Positions 10,620 through 21,696 of a DNA stretch of 64,000 nt are shown here, in pieces. The stretch comes from Halichondria panicea (lineage: Eukaryota; Porifera; Demospongiae; Suberitida; Halichondriidae), in NCBI RefSeq assembly GCF_963675165.1, contig NC_087382.1:1922001-1986000 (forward strand), given 5' to 3'. A program made the position numbers and the translations under genes. How positions within the stretch are numbered: position 1 is the first letter of the stretch; each line of letters starts with the position of its first letter. The notes beneath the pieces were generated by a model, which saw only the letters and a program-made list of their open reading frames with translations, did no database searches and had not been told where the DNA came from.

Positions 10620-13600
10620 TGTGTAGACTGCTACAGCTGCTCAAGGATGAATCAAGTGCAAGTAAGAGTTTCTATAGGCTTCTAGTCATGTTTACTTGGA
10701 TTTTAATTCGTGAATAATGCTTCATTCTCGAGTTATGCCTAGTTTTGCTTACTTGGAATGCCATTGCAGCCTTTTTAGAAGAGCATGTAGCCAAACTTGT
10801 TTACCGAGTGTTGCTAATCTACTTAGTAGTTAGCTCTGCACTAGAACGCTAGCTATTGGTAGCTGCAAGAGTGAGAAGAGAGCTGCAAGGCTCTGCTGAT
10901 GGCAGCCATTAATTTTAGACTTGAACTTTTGGCATCGATCGTTTTAACAACAATCATGGTCGATCATTACCCACTCTCTGAGTTTTTGCAAGCAGCAAAA
11001 TTAAATTGTTTTTATCATGTGCATAAAAGCTATTAGTAGCAGCTTTATGTTATGTAGCTTTGGCATCTCCACCGAGGCATCAGCACCTGCGGTGCTTTCA
11101 TTATCATAGCTATAACTATACCTAAAAAGGGTATTTGTGGTTTTACTATGATGCCCTCGCTCTGGACGAATTATAAGTATACATGTTGTGCAAACCATAA
11201 ATTAGTTGTATAGGCTCATGCATGCAGTTCCTAAGCATTAGGGACTAGAACAATCTTTACCAAGACTGAATATGTTTTGATGGTAAACATAACGTTATTC
11301 CTGTGCACTATAATTAATTGAATCCACTCACTTTGCCCGTAGGAAGGTACAACTCGCTGTGGGACTGAGCCTGATCCAAGTGAGAGCGTAAAAGATATAT
11401 AGACAGATATAAATTATATATATAGCCTTTAGGTAAAGCTTTTACTACTGTATATATAGTACTTACTGTTGTTTGGGGTCGAAGAGGCTGGTGACTCTCC
11501 TCCTAAAATCACAAAATGTAATGCATGAATCATATAAGTGAATGGACACACCGTAAATCTTTTGTAGAAAATCAAGATCTTTCTCTGAAGGCCCATCAGC
11601 ACAACTCCGATGTCTCTTGTGAATCCCTCTCAAAACTGTCTTTGCTTCTTCACTGAGACTTCCATCAGCCTCAACTTTTGATAGAGTCTCGTGCTCCTTC
11701 TTTTTAAGCCAGTTCACATCAAACCTATAGACATAGCACACAATAGTAATAATTATGTATATAGCCGTATATAGTGCAAAATTTTTGAGGCACTGAAATT
11801 TCGTGAAATAGCCTTATAACAGCATTTTAGTGAATAAATTTTGTGAGTTTAACTGCTTATATTGAAAGCCACGCCATTAATCTTTGCACGTAATTAGCAG
11901 ATTTCGTGCATATTCGTGTAGGTGCTAACCCACGAAACGAAAAGAGCGAAAATTAAACCTCTCAAAGATTTCGCTATCACTCCGGAATTGTTACAATTTA
12001 CCAGTAGTGCATGATGCTGTCTGGATCGTATGATGGCGATATTGTTGTGGGACCTTCTGACTGGATTTGCAAAATATCTATGTCAAAATTCACGTTCTTC
12101 ATACGAGAATCCTTTTTCATTTTTTCCACATCCAACAAGCTGTTCGCTACCTTCCAGAAGTCAGAACGCTGGTGCTCGTGGAACAGACCAAGAGCATGGC
12201 CAAACTCATGTATGACAAGATATTTCTGCACTTCGGGTCCTTGACCATTTAGTGAAAGAACCATTGTGGGCTTAGACGTATCTACGACTTTCGTCGCTTG
12301 GCTTCCAACCACGGAACAACATCTACCACCTGTGCGGCCAAACACTGCTTGGATTCAGAATCTTAAAATAGTTAGTATACCTTCTTCAAAGATGACTCTG
12401 ATGTCAGCTGAATCTGGCCTACCCGTCTTCTTAAAGATTGGAATCTTGGGACACTTCTTGGTATTCCAAGCGGCAGCCCAACTAAGGATATTAGTGGTGT
12501 TGAGTACACCATACTCACACTTCCAGTTTTCCTGATCAAGAATTTCGGGATTGAGAAAGTGGACATTCAGGACGTCCTTCCCAGTCCAGATGTTGGAATT
12601 TTGAGCGTAGGCACCAGCTCCTGCCTGGTTAGCATCACTTGAGGCTTTAGCTTTGTTTTTACCCAACGATTCCGTGCAGTATGTCTGTAAATATATACAT
12701 ACAGTAAAGTATGGGCATTTCCAATCAAATGCTTGCTTACAAAAGTTGGTGAAACCAGGGGCTCTTCAGTCGTGCCCAGGGAAACTACTGGAGTTGGCTG
12801 GTCTTGTGTCCTCTGCAATTAAATTACAGTATATACAGTAACTACATATATAGTACAGTAACTATACATATGGTGGTTTAGGGGTAAGGATATAAAGGAG
12901 CGCTATAGCTGCATGGGTCATTTTCTTTTAGCTTCTCAGATATGCAATTTTAGCTCAGCCGTGATTCTAAACTGTACACACCCATCATAATTATCGCCAT
13001 TTATGGAGCATAAAACGCTTTGCGCCCTCTTTCATCTATGATATAGTACCCCTTTCTCCATAAAATCCTGGCTACATCCCTGGCCTCAACACAACAAGGT
13101 AGTAGTTGTAAATTTGGCAGATTTTGATATCAATGCTTCATTGTCAAATAAAAGTGAGCAAAAGCTTGAATCTGCACGTTGGTATGGCCTACACACGGCT
13201 TTGACTCGAGACTGTAGACTCACTAAAACGCCGAGGGTTTGCACTTCAGTGCTCTAGTTGCATGCGAGTAGCTTTATGTTAGGTAGTTTTGACACATCCC
13301 CGAGGCATCAGCTAGCACCCACGATGCTTTCATTTTAGTAGAGATGCTGAGTAAATACAGTCGGACATATACGGTATTCATACAATCTGATCGAGACTTT
13401 CTCGCAAACAACTCAAAGGGGGTGTATATCTTGCTATACTCTACTTGCATCAAAGTCTGCAGTATCTACATGTACAATAACCCCATATGACACATATGTG
13501 TCTAAGTATCAATAGTAATACAAAACCCTGATAGATATAGCATTTGATTTCATACTCACCTTTGGCACTGCATTTATCTTGCATCCATCTTGTACCTCCT

Positions 13601-13793
13601 CGAAACTTGTCAGCTTTTTGTATTCATTAAACCTTTCACTCCATATCTGCAGATGAGAGATGCTGCCTTTGTCGAATGTGTTTTCAACAAGAACTTTAAG
13701 AGTATCAATGCTATTACATTCAGTAATATCAATCTCTTCATTGCTATTTTTGTCCCGGTTATAAACCACTAGAGCAATAGATTTAGCAGCCAT
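9785..13793 (-). CDS. ubiquitin-like / astacin metalloprotease / Death-domain fusion protein
   Basis: Eight exons join in phase: 13560-13793, 12741-12812, 12381-12684, 12002-12344, 11552-11724, 11467-11502, 11332-11370 and 9785-10116, giving about 510 residues. Residues 1-78 look like a ubiquitin-fold domain (inference from strand pattern). A short linker leads to an M12 astacin-type catalytic domain with the zinc site HEFGHALGLFHEH and Met-turn SIMHY. A Ser/Pro-rich linker leads to a C-terminal Death domain (WSNIGNNLGLS motif, then FRAMLLKWFQ). There is no signal peptide, unlike normal secreted astacins, so the protease is probably cytosolic. The start is the first ATG of the ubiquitin-like exon. 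The stop assumes read-through of a possible donor after the Death domain. Intron 3 is only 36 nt and must be removed, because it contains an in-frame stop. Introns 4 and 7 hold MITEs. The role is unknown; proteolysis controlled by a Death-domain complex is one possibility. Confidence 0.85.
10210..10417. mobile_element. TA-flanked MITE, CCGTATAG family (copy 1)
   Basis: Terminal inverted repeats CCGTATAGCAGGTAATTTTCG / CGAAAATTACCAGCTATACGG are flanked by TA on each side (10208-10209 and 10418-10419), as in Tc1/mariner-derived MITEs. The interior is made of ATATTCGTGG-like words. It lies in the last intron of the astacin-Death gene. Confidence 0.8.
10540..11100 (-). mobile_element. MITE-like family A (copy 2, inverted)
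   Basis: Inverted relative to the other long copies and almost full length, from TGCCTCGGTGCGCAC on the left to GGTGCTTTCA on the right, with a TTA/TTA flank (TAA in element orientation). It contains a (GT)n tract near its left end and lies in the last intron of the astacin-Death gene. Confidence 0.65.
11762..11965. mobile_element. degenerate CCGTATA-type element
   Basis: It begins GCCGTATATAGTGCAAAATTTT and contains TTTCGTG and CACGAAACG words on opposite arms, like the TA-flanked MITEs. The right terminus is eroded. It lies in intron 4 of the astacin-Death gene. Confidence 0.4.
12345..12380 (-). other. 36-nt intron of the astacin-Death gene
   Basis: Donor GTATAC, a perfect TACTAAC branch-point word and acceptor CAG lie within 36 nt. 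An alternative AAG acceptor would give 33 nt. Retention would introduce a TGA ten codons later, and removal joins the two halves of the protease domain in phase. Confidence 0.75.
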
Positions 13794-13948
13794 AACTTTT
13801 GCCTTGCTTTTGTTAAGCTATTAGCTAGCAAGATCATAGATTAGCTAGGATCAGGAAGCTGTTTATAAAGGGAAGAATGTGGGGGGGGGGGGGTTCCTGG
13901 GACTTTCCTTTGTGCAAATATCTTTACCTAATCATGCATGGGCTAATA
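13794..13948. other. 5' flank of the astacin-Death gene
   Basis: A short region between the start codon and the first copia LTR, with a G run near 13880-13893. Any promoter of the minus-strand gene must lie here or inside the adjacent LTR. I see no clear TATA box. Confidence 0.35.
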
Positions 13949-14401
13949 TGTTAGAATAATACTGTACACTTATGACTTAATCAGATTAGTGTTAGTTAGT
14001 TTTCATGGTTTGGTGTTATGGAATGTTTATTAGTTAATTATCTAGCCTCTGTACAGTTTCCTGGAGAAAAGCCTCCCTTAGTCTTTTGTTTTGTAGACAA
14101 TAGTTCTTTGTTGTGAAGAGGCCCTGCGTGTCTCTCTGTACCATACCCTGCATGCATATTCAGTTCTGTCAGTTAGTTTCCATGGTTTGGTGTTATGGAA
14201 TGTTTATTATTATCTCTGTACAATTTCCTGGAGCAAAGCCTCCCTTAGTCTTTTGTTTTGTAGACAATAGTTCTTTGTTGTGAAGAGGCCCTGCGCGTCT
14301 CTCTGTACCATACCCTGCATGCATGTTCAGTTCTGTCAGTTGTCCTCGTTACTATCATTGTTATCTAATTGTGTTGTGAAGCTAAACTAATCTCAAAGAT
14401 A
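13949..14401 (+). repeat. copia LTR 1
   Basis: Starts TGTTAGAATAATACTG. It contains two tandem ~170-bp modules, each with the words CATGGTTTGGTGTTATGG and CTTAGTCTTTTGTTTTG. The right end was set where it diverges from LTR 3 (AATCTCAAAGATA), so the terminal few bases are uncertain. Confidence 0.8.
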
Positions 14402-14469
14402 GAGTAAGATCTACCAGGCCTCATACAAACGATCAAAACTCGATCAGAACTGTATAAAACCGTGCATGG

Positions 14470-14740
14470 CAAGGGCAAAAAAAACCCTTTTACGGCTGAG
14501 TGAGCATAATTATAGATTTACTTGCGCATGCGCATGACTAGGGTAATAGTAACACTTTTACAGCCAAAATAATAATCAACACTAATCATCAACAGCCAAA
14601 ATAATAATCAACACATAAAAATAATCATCAACACTTCATAATTTTCCACCAAAATAATAATCAACACTAATCATCAACAGCCAAAATAATAATCAACACA
14701 TAAATATAATCATCAACACTTCATAATTTTCCACATCCAG
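14470..14740 (+). repeat. copia leader with CAACAC-rich tandem repeats
   Basis: Short repeats of the type AAAATAATAATCAACACTAATCATCAACAG repeat between the LTR and the pol remnant, and again in the second unit at about 17280-17466. A TTGCGCATGCGCA palindrome lies just upstream in both. Confidence 0.8.
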
Positions 14741-14744
14741 GTGC

Positions 14745-16648
14745 TGGAATACCTCTTTGGATACTCACCTCAAAGAAATGGGTTTTATCCAATCCACGAG
14801 TGACCCCTGCATATACATGGATGCAGGCGGAGATGTTTTCTTCATTGGCGTCTATGTGGACGACATTGTTTTGGCAGGACGATCCGATGAAAGAATCAAA
14901 GATGTAAAGGATGCAATCGCCAAGAAATTTGAAATCAAAGACATGCATGGGACAACTTCACTATTTTCTGGGCATGACTGTTATACAAAATGAGACAAAA
15001 AACTCTGTCTGGATTGGTCAGCCAACCTATACCGAAAAACTTTTAGAGAAGTTTGGAATGCAGGACTGTAACCCTGTTGGCACTCCAGTAGATGTCAGCT
15101 CAAAGTTGTTAGCAGCATCAAGTGAAGACGAAGGTATTGATCAACAATTGTACCAGTCTGTAGTTGGAAGCCTAATGTATCTATCTGTGAGTACAAGGCC
15201 GGATATAACGTATGCTCAGGGGCGGATCCAGGATTTAGGGAAGGGGGGTTCTTACTTCTTGGCCGCGCGAAGCGGCGAAATTTTTGGGTTGACCACGCCC
15301 CCTTTTACATGCCACGCCCATTAATTAACCAAATTCCCCTTCAACTTGAAAGAACACAAGGCAAAGCCATTCTCATGCTCTGGGATAGTGATTGCACTTT
15401 CTTCTCTTTCAGGAGAGCACCAATGTCCATTGGCTGATCCTCAGCGGAAGATCTCGTTGCTTGCTTCGATGAACACGGAGGGGTGATGGAGGTGGCTGGT
15501 GGTTCCAGTGGAGAGATAGTTGTGACTGGAGGAAAGATGGTTGTGACTGGAGGAGAGACGTTGATGACTGGAGGAGTGACGATGGTGGCTGGTGGTTCTC
15601 TTGAAGAGGAGACTGGCTGTAGACTTGACGCATCATCTAGATTATTATATTAGTCAATATAATTATTATAGCAATTATAATTAATCTATACAGTGTCTAT
15701 CATTCAGTATGCAGTGCCATGAACTCTCCCTTACCTGAAACTTTACTCCAGGAGTCAATGGAGGGTTGCAATCTAGCCTTTTGTTAGGATTCATGGCCAG
15801 GCTCAATTATCACTGTGACCATGTGGCTGGATGAGTCAATATAGCCAGCCCCACCCTCATATTATGCAGAGAGTACCAGCCCCACCCTCACATTATGCAG
15901 AGAGAACTTTGTACCCTATTGTCATGACAGTATAGTAAGCTAGCCAGGTGTATTAAATATAAAGTATCAACTTAGTGGAAGGGTAGTTCGTACGAACCCA
16001 ACGAACTACCTCTGGATCCGCCACTGATGCTGTATATAGGCAACCTGGCTCGATACACTTCCAAACCAACTAAAGCTCACTGGACAGCACTGAAACGTGT
16101 GCTGCGTTATCTTAAAGGTGCGACACACTATGGTATTCTATACAGTCGGAACAAATCTACTATTTGTGTTGGATACTCTGATTCTGATTGGGCTGGAGAT
16201 GTCAATGACAGAAAGTCCACATCTGGTTACCTGTTTCAAGTAAGTGGAGGAGCAGTTACATGGAAAAGCAACAAACAAAGCTGTGTTGCGCTCTCAACAG
16301 CCGAGGCTGAGTATGTAGCTCTCTCAAGTGCCGCACATGCAAGAGTCAGAAAAATTAAAATTGCTCAGAAAAATTATCGCCGAATTGGGGAGTCCTCAAA
16401 CAACCCCAACTACGATTTATGAAGACAATCAGTTCGCTATTGCAATGACTAAAAACCCACAATTTCACGGGTGTACTAAACATATTGATATTAAATATCA
16501 CTTTACTCGGGGAGCAAGTGAACAAAGAAAATATCGAACTTACATATTGTCCGACAGCTGAAATGGTGGCTGATATGTTTACAAAAGGACTGAGTCGTGA
16601 ACTGTTCTGCAAATTGAGAAAAATGGCAGGAATTGTCGAACCACCCTG
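14745..16648 (+). pseudogene. copia pol remnant 1 (RT end + RNase H), split by an insertion
   Basis: It encodes the end of the reverse transcriptase domain, including the YVDD catalytic motif at about 14850, then the RNase H region (DSDW, STAEAEY, EDNQ motifs). Breaks: a 4-bp duplication at ATGCATG near 14943 shifts the frame, an 810-bp element is inserted at 15217-16026, and another frame change lies near 16350. It reads into the polypurine tract of LTR 2. Not functional. Confidence 0.85.
15217..16026. mobile_element. TIR element CAGGGGCGGATCCAGG, copy 1
   Basis: The ends CAGGGGCGGATCCAGG and TCTGGATCCGCCACTG are inverted repeats, flanked by the direct repeat ATGCT (15212-15216 and 16027-16031). 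It interrupts the copia RNase H region, whose uninterrupted version is present in the second unit, so the insertion is directly visible. Length 810 bp, with no transposase recognised. Confidence 0.85.
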
Positions 16649-16673
16649 AACTAAGTCTATAATTGAGGAGGAG

Positions 16674-17126
16674 TGTTAGAATAATACTGTACACTTATGA
16701 CTTAATCAAATTAGTGTTAGTTAGTTTTCATGGTTTGGTGTTATGGAATGTTTATTAGTTAATTTTCTAGCCTCTGTACAGTTTCCTGGAGCAAAGCCTC
16801 CCTTAGTCTTTTGTTTTGTAGACAATAGTTCTTTGTTGTGAAGAGGCCCTGCGTGTCTCTCTGTACCATACCCTGCATGCATATTCAGTTCTGTCAGTTA
16901 GTTTCCATGGTTTGGTGTTATGGAATGTTTATTATTATCTCTGTACAGTTTCCTGGAGCAAAGCCTCCCTTAGTCTTTTGTTTTGTAGACAATAGTTCTT
17001 TGTTGTGAAGAGGCCCTGCGCGTCTCTCTGTACCATACCCTGCATGCATATTCAGTTCTGTCAGTTGTCCTCGTTACTATCATTGTTATCTAATTGTGTT
17101 GTGAAGCTAAACTAATCTCAAAGATA
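16674..17126 (+). repeat. copia LTR 2 (shared middle LTR)
   Basis: Nearly identical to LTR 1, with the same two internal modules. It directly follows the polypurine tract of unit 1 and precedes the leader of unit 2. Confidence 0.85.
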
Positions 17127-17465
17127 GAGTAAGATCTACCAGGCCTCATACAAACGATCAAAACTCGATCAGAACTGTATAAAACCGTGCATGGCAAGGG
17201 CAAAAAAACCCTTTTACGGCTGAGTGAGCATAATTATAGATTTACTTGCGCATGCGCATGACTAGGGTAATAGTAACACTTTTACAGCCAAAATAATAAT
17301 CAACACTAATCATCAACAGCCAAAATAATAATCAACACATAAAAATAATCATCAACACTTCATAATTTTCCACTTTTACAGCCAAAATAATAATCAACAC
17401 TAATCATCAACAGCCAAAATAATAATCAACACATAAAAATAATCATCAACACTTCATAATTTTCC

Positions 17466-18549
17466 ACATCCAGGTGCTGGAATACCTCTTTGGATACTCA
17501 CCTCAAAGAAATGGGTTTTATCCAATCCACGAGTGACCCCTGCATATACATGGATGCAGGCGGAGATGTTTTCTTCATTGGCGTCTATGTGGACGACATT
17601 GTTTTGGCAGGACGATCCGATGAAAGAATCAAAGATGTAAAGGATGCAATCGCCAAGAAATTTGAAATCAAAGACATGGGACAACTTCACTATTTTCTGG
17701 GCATGACTGTTATACAAAATGAGACAAAAAACTCTGTCTGGATTGGTCAGCCAACCTATACCGAAAAATTTTTAGAGAAGTTTGGAATGCAGGACTGTAA
17801 CCCTGTTGGCACTCCAGTAGATGTCAGCTCAAAGTTGTTAGCAGCATCAAGTGAAGACGAAGGTATTGATCAACAATTGTACCAGTCTGTAGTTGGAAGC
17901 CTAATGTATCTATCTGTGAGTACAAGGCCGGATATAACGTACGCTGTAGGCAACCTGGCTCGATACACTTCCAAACCAACTAAAGCTCACTGGACAGCAC
18001 TGAAACGTGTGCTGCGTTATCTTAAAGGTGCGACACACTATGGTATTCTATACAGTCGGAACGAATCTACTATTTGTGTTGGATACTCTGATTCTGATTG
18101 GACTGGAGATGTCAATGACAGAAAGTCCACATCTGGTTACCTGTTTCAAGTAAGTGGAGGAGCAGTTACATGGAAAAGCAACAAACAAAGCTGTGTTGCG
18201 CTCTCAACAGCCGAGGCCGAGTATGTAGCTCTCTCAAGTGCCGCACATGCAAGAGTCAGTGTTGCTCAGAAAAATTATCGCCGAATTGGGGAGTCCTCAA
18301 ACAACCCCAACTACGATTTATGAAGACAATCAGTCCGCTATTGCAATGACTAAAAACCCACAATTTCACGGGCGTACTAAACATATTGATATTAAATATC
18401 ACTTTACTCGGGAGCAAGTGAACAAAGGAAATATCGAACTTACATATTGTCCGACAGCTGAAATGGTGGCTGATATGTTTACAAAAGGACTGAGTCGTGA
18501 ACTGTTCTGCAAATTGAGAAAAATGGCAGGAATTGTCGAACCACCCTGA
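17466..18549 (+). pseudogene. copia pol remnant 2 (RT end + RNase H)
   Basis: One open stretch of about 277 residues (17490-18323) carries the YVDD catalytic motif of reverse transcriptase and the DSDW and STAEAEY motifs of RNase H. A frame change near 18262 moves the last ~100 residues into another frame (EDNQ motif, stop at 18547-18549). It closely matches remnant 1 but lacks the 810-bp insertion. Gag, integrase and the first half of reverse transcriptase are absent, so it is not autonomous. Confidence 0.85.
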
Positions 18550-18573
18550 ACTAAGTCTATAATTGAGGAGGAG

Positions 18574-18855
18574 TGTTAGAATAATACTGTACACTTATGA
18601 CTTAATCAGATTAGTGTAGAGTTAGTTTCCATGGTTTGGTGTTATGGAATGTTTATTAGTTAATTATCTCTGTACAGTTTCCTGGAGTAAAGCCTCCCTT
18701 AGTCTTTTGTTTTGTAGACAATAGTTCTTTGTTGTGAAGAGGCCCTGCGCGTCTCTCTGTACCATACCCTGCATGCATGTTCAGTTCTGTCAGTTGTCCT
18801 CGTTACTATCATTGTTATCTAATTGTGTTGTGAAGCTAAACTAATCTCAAAGATA
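18574..18855 (+). repeat. copia LTR 3 (short form)
   Basis: Same ends as LTRs 1 and 2, but only one of the two ~170-bp internal modules is present, giving 282 bp instead of 453 bp. Confidence 0.8.
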
Positions 18856-19765
18856 CACGCTGTACCGCTGGTGCTTGTTAAACACTCTCATCAACATAAT
18901 AGACCACAGATTGCAGGATTCTCTGCACTAAAGATTGTCTGCCATACTACTGAAGGGGGTTGAAAAATTGTTTATTGAGTTGCACATGCCCATTAGCTCA
19001 GAATACGCCCACACTCACAGCAGCAAAATTAATCTGTACATCCAACATGACTAGAAGCCTACAGAAACTCTTACTTGCACTTCATTGATCCTTGAGCAGC
19101 ATTGATAATGGGTTCTAGCCTCGATCCCAGGCCGCATTGAAGATCAACTGTTTGCGCATGCGCCACATGATCCCCAGAAACTGGGAACTTTGGATATCAC
19201 GTATTATTATGCTCAGTAAAACCAATGGCTCTTTTTTTTTACCCTCTTTAATTAGCTATGACTTTTCACTATAACACATTTTTTAAAGGTCTTTATACAA
19301 TGAGGCAACGCTGGTGCTGATGCCCGGTGGAGGTGTCAAGCTAGCAATAGCTTTTATACACACGTTATAATTATCATGAACAAACATTAATTTTGCATGC
19401 AGAGAAATTCAAAGAGTAGGTAATGATCGACCATGATTGTTGTTAAAAATGTGTGTTGTGTGTACGTGTGTGTGTGTGTGTCGTCTGCTGATATGTGACA
19501 CAAATTTTCTGGCTGTTTGTTGACGAAGATTTAATCTTCCAAATTGAAAGCACTACTCTATCAGCATTTACCCAGAACATGAGAAAATTGTGCACTTCCA
19601 CAACATTACTTTTACTGAGGCTTTTATTTACAAATTGTTATTGTAGCTGGTCCTGATATATGCCCAGTTGATAGTGTTGTCATTTTGTGGTTGTCTGGTT
19701 GTCTGCCGTGTTGGCATAATACAGTGTACATTGTGCAAAATATTACCTGTGTGTGTGTGTCCAGA
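18856..19765. other. spacer with family A fragments
   Basis: 19045-19095 and 19310-19450 are diverged pieces of MITE-like family A (ACTAGAAGCCTACAGAAACT and GGTAATGATCGACCATGATT words). A (GT)n tract lies near 19465-19481. No exon was recognised. Confidence 0.5.
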
Positions 19766-20307
19766 ATACCGGCTGCCCATGTGTGATGTGCTGGAGTACT
19801 TATGGACTATACCATCGTACAGACCAAGCACTGACAAGCTGTGTCAAGAGAGGAATACATTAAGGTTGCGGTAAACAGTTTGCTCATGAATAATTCATGA
19901 TTTTCTTATAATGATTTTTGTGAAACTATAAATGCCATGATATATAAAAATTTGAAGCACACACATGATAAATATATCGGTGTATCATCCTGTATGACAA
20001 GTATCAGTCTTCAAAACATTTTCCAGTGGAAGCTCTGAGCGATCATCAAGTTACTAGAAACAACACAAAACTAGTAGTCATTTTAAACTTCCAAAAACAC
20101 TTCTAGCTCTGTGTTCTTGGTCTTATATGATGCTTCTTACCATTCTGGAGGGCGTGTAGAAGCGTTTTTTTCTTTCTAGGCCAACAAACTCTCACAAAAT
20201 AATAATATGTAGACTAACTCCACTTAAAATGGCGGCCAGAGCCAAGGAAAACAGCCTCTTGTGAGCTTTCAGTAGCCTTTTTTCGAAATATCTCTTCTAC
20301 ACGCCCT

Positions 20308-20699
20308 TGGACTGCATTAATTTTAAAGACTACTTCAAACAGAACAAGGGTAACCTCAGATCCAACTCTCACAATCTTTTTATTCCTCAATCAAGTATCA
20401 ATGCCTTCAGATACTCCTACTTTGTTAATGCCACCCATGTATGGAATAAGTTACCATTTTCAGTTGTACAATCACAAGGACCTAGCTTTAAACAAAATTT
20501 ATTAAGTCATTTGTCAATAGGTTCTTTTAATTACAGTACTTAAAACTTCTCTTAATTATTTCCGTTTGTTTTGTTCGTTGTGTGTGTGTATATGTTATGG
20601 GAAGCACCTAGAATAGGACTACCTTTTGTGTAACCCTTTCCATGTATGTACGTATACATGCATGGATAAAATTATTTGAATTCAATTCAATTCAATATT
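20308..20699 (+). mobile_element. 5'-truncated LINE (non-LTR retrotransposon) tail
   Basis: The open frame ending at 20543 has the pattern of the extreme C-terminus of LINE reverse transcriptase proteins (HNLFIPQSS, then VWNKLPFSV). A short 3' UTR follows, ending in ATTCA repeats. The direct repeat CACGCCCT at 20300-20307 and 20700-20707 fits a target-site duplication. Dead on arrival. Confidence 0.75.
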
Positions 20700-20959
20700 C
20701 ACGCCCTGCATATAGTGAAGCTACAGTAGACTGTACCTAAGCTTTATAGTAAAAATGTCTATTCGAGCCATAAAATAACTACTGCGTTTCAGCTGGACTT
20801 CCAGCTCATTCTAGCTGGAAAAGATCACTAGATCTAGCTCATGAATAATTAATGAGCAAACGGTTGACCGTAACCTTAATTGCTATCACACACAATCATA
20901 TTAATACGCTGCCCTACACACAATATCACATTAATGCACTAATTCTACAATTAAGTCCT

Positions 20960-21637
20960 ATCATGGGTGAGGCATGCAGCATGCAGTGTTTCTAATCTCA
21001 TACATTAATTCTATACATCTTATACACGTAAAACTGTAACTTACGTATATGTACACATGTTAAAAATTGACTTACCATCATAATTCCTTTTCAACCCCCC
21101 CCCCCCAACACACCACATGCACACACTCCTCACATTCCACCCACTCCCCACCCACTCACACGAGCTACTGGGCACAACACCCATCTTTCTGAGCCGGGTT
21201 CCTCAACATGATCATCAACGATGTCACAGTGCAGCTGGACGAGGGACTAGCTAGAGGTGTGGTTAGGTTGCTATGGTCGCACTTACTTGCATACTTGAGT
21301 ATTGCCCCCCTCCGTTTATAGAACTTGTCCAAGATCAAGAAAGGAGAGGATATGATCGAGTCAGAGGAATATGACACACTCAGTGCAGAAGAGAAGAAAC
21401 AGGTAAACATTGCATGCATACATAATAATATATATACATGCACCTCCTCTATCTCATGTAATTAAGAGTTTTGTCTTATGGGGTATGCTATCGAGCTTAT
21501 AGAGTGGGGCCAGGAAGTGTCTTGGTTTTTCTAGTTACATTTAATTATTGAAACATTGCTGAATGTCCTAGCTGGCTTGTCTATGCATGAAAGGCCTTAT
21601 GATATCTTGTCCCTATATCTTTCAATCTGTTAGCATC

Positions 21638-21696
<59 letters not shown>

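Larger units (their letters stand above)
13949..18855 (+). mobile_element. Ty1/copia-type LTR retrotransposon, tandem and internally deleted
   Basis: Arrangement: LTR (13949-14401), leader, pol remnant, LTR (16674-17126), leader, pol remnant, LTR (18574-18855). Each internal part keeps only the end of reverse transcriptase and RNase H. Gag, protease, integrase and the front of reverse transcriptase are absent. A polypurine tract (GAGGAGGAG) sits directly before LTRs 2 and 3. The shared middle LTR suggests unequal recombination between copies of a deletion derivative. I found no clear target-site duplication around the outer LTRs. Confidence 0.85.
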
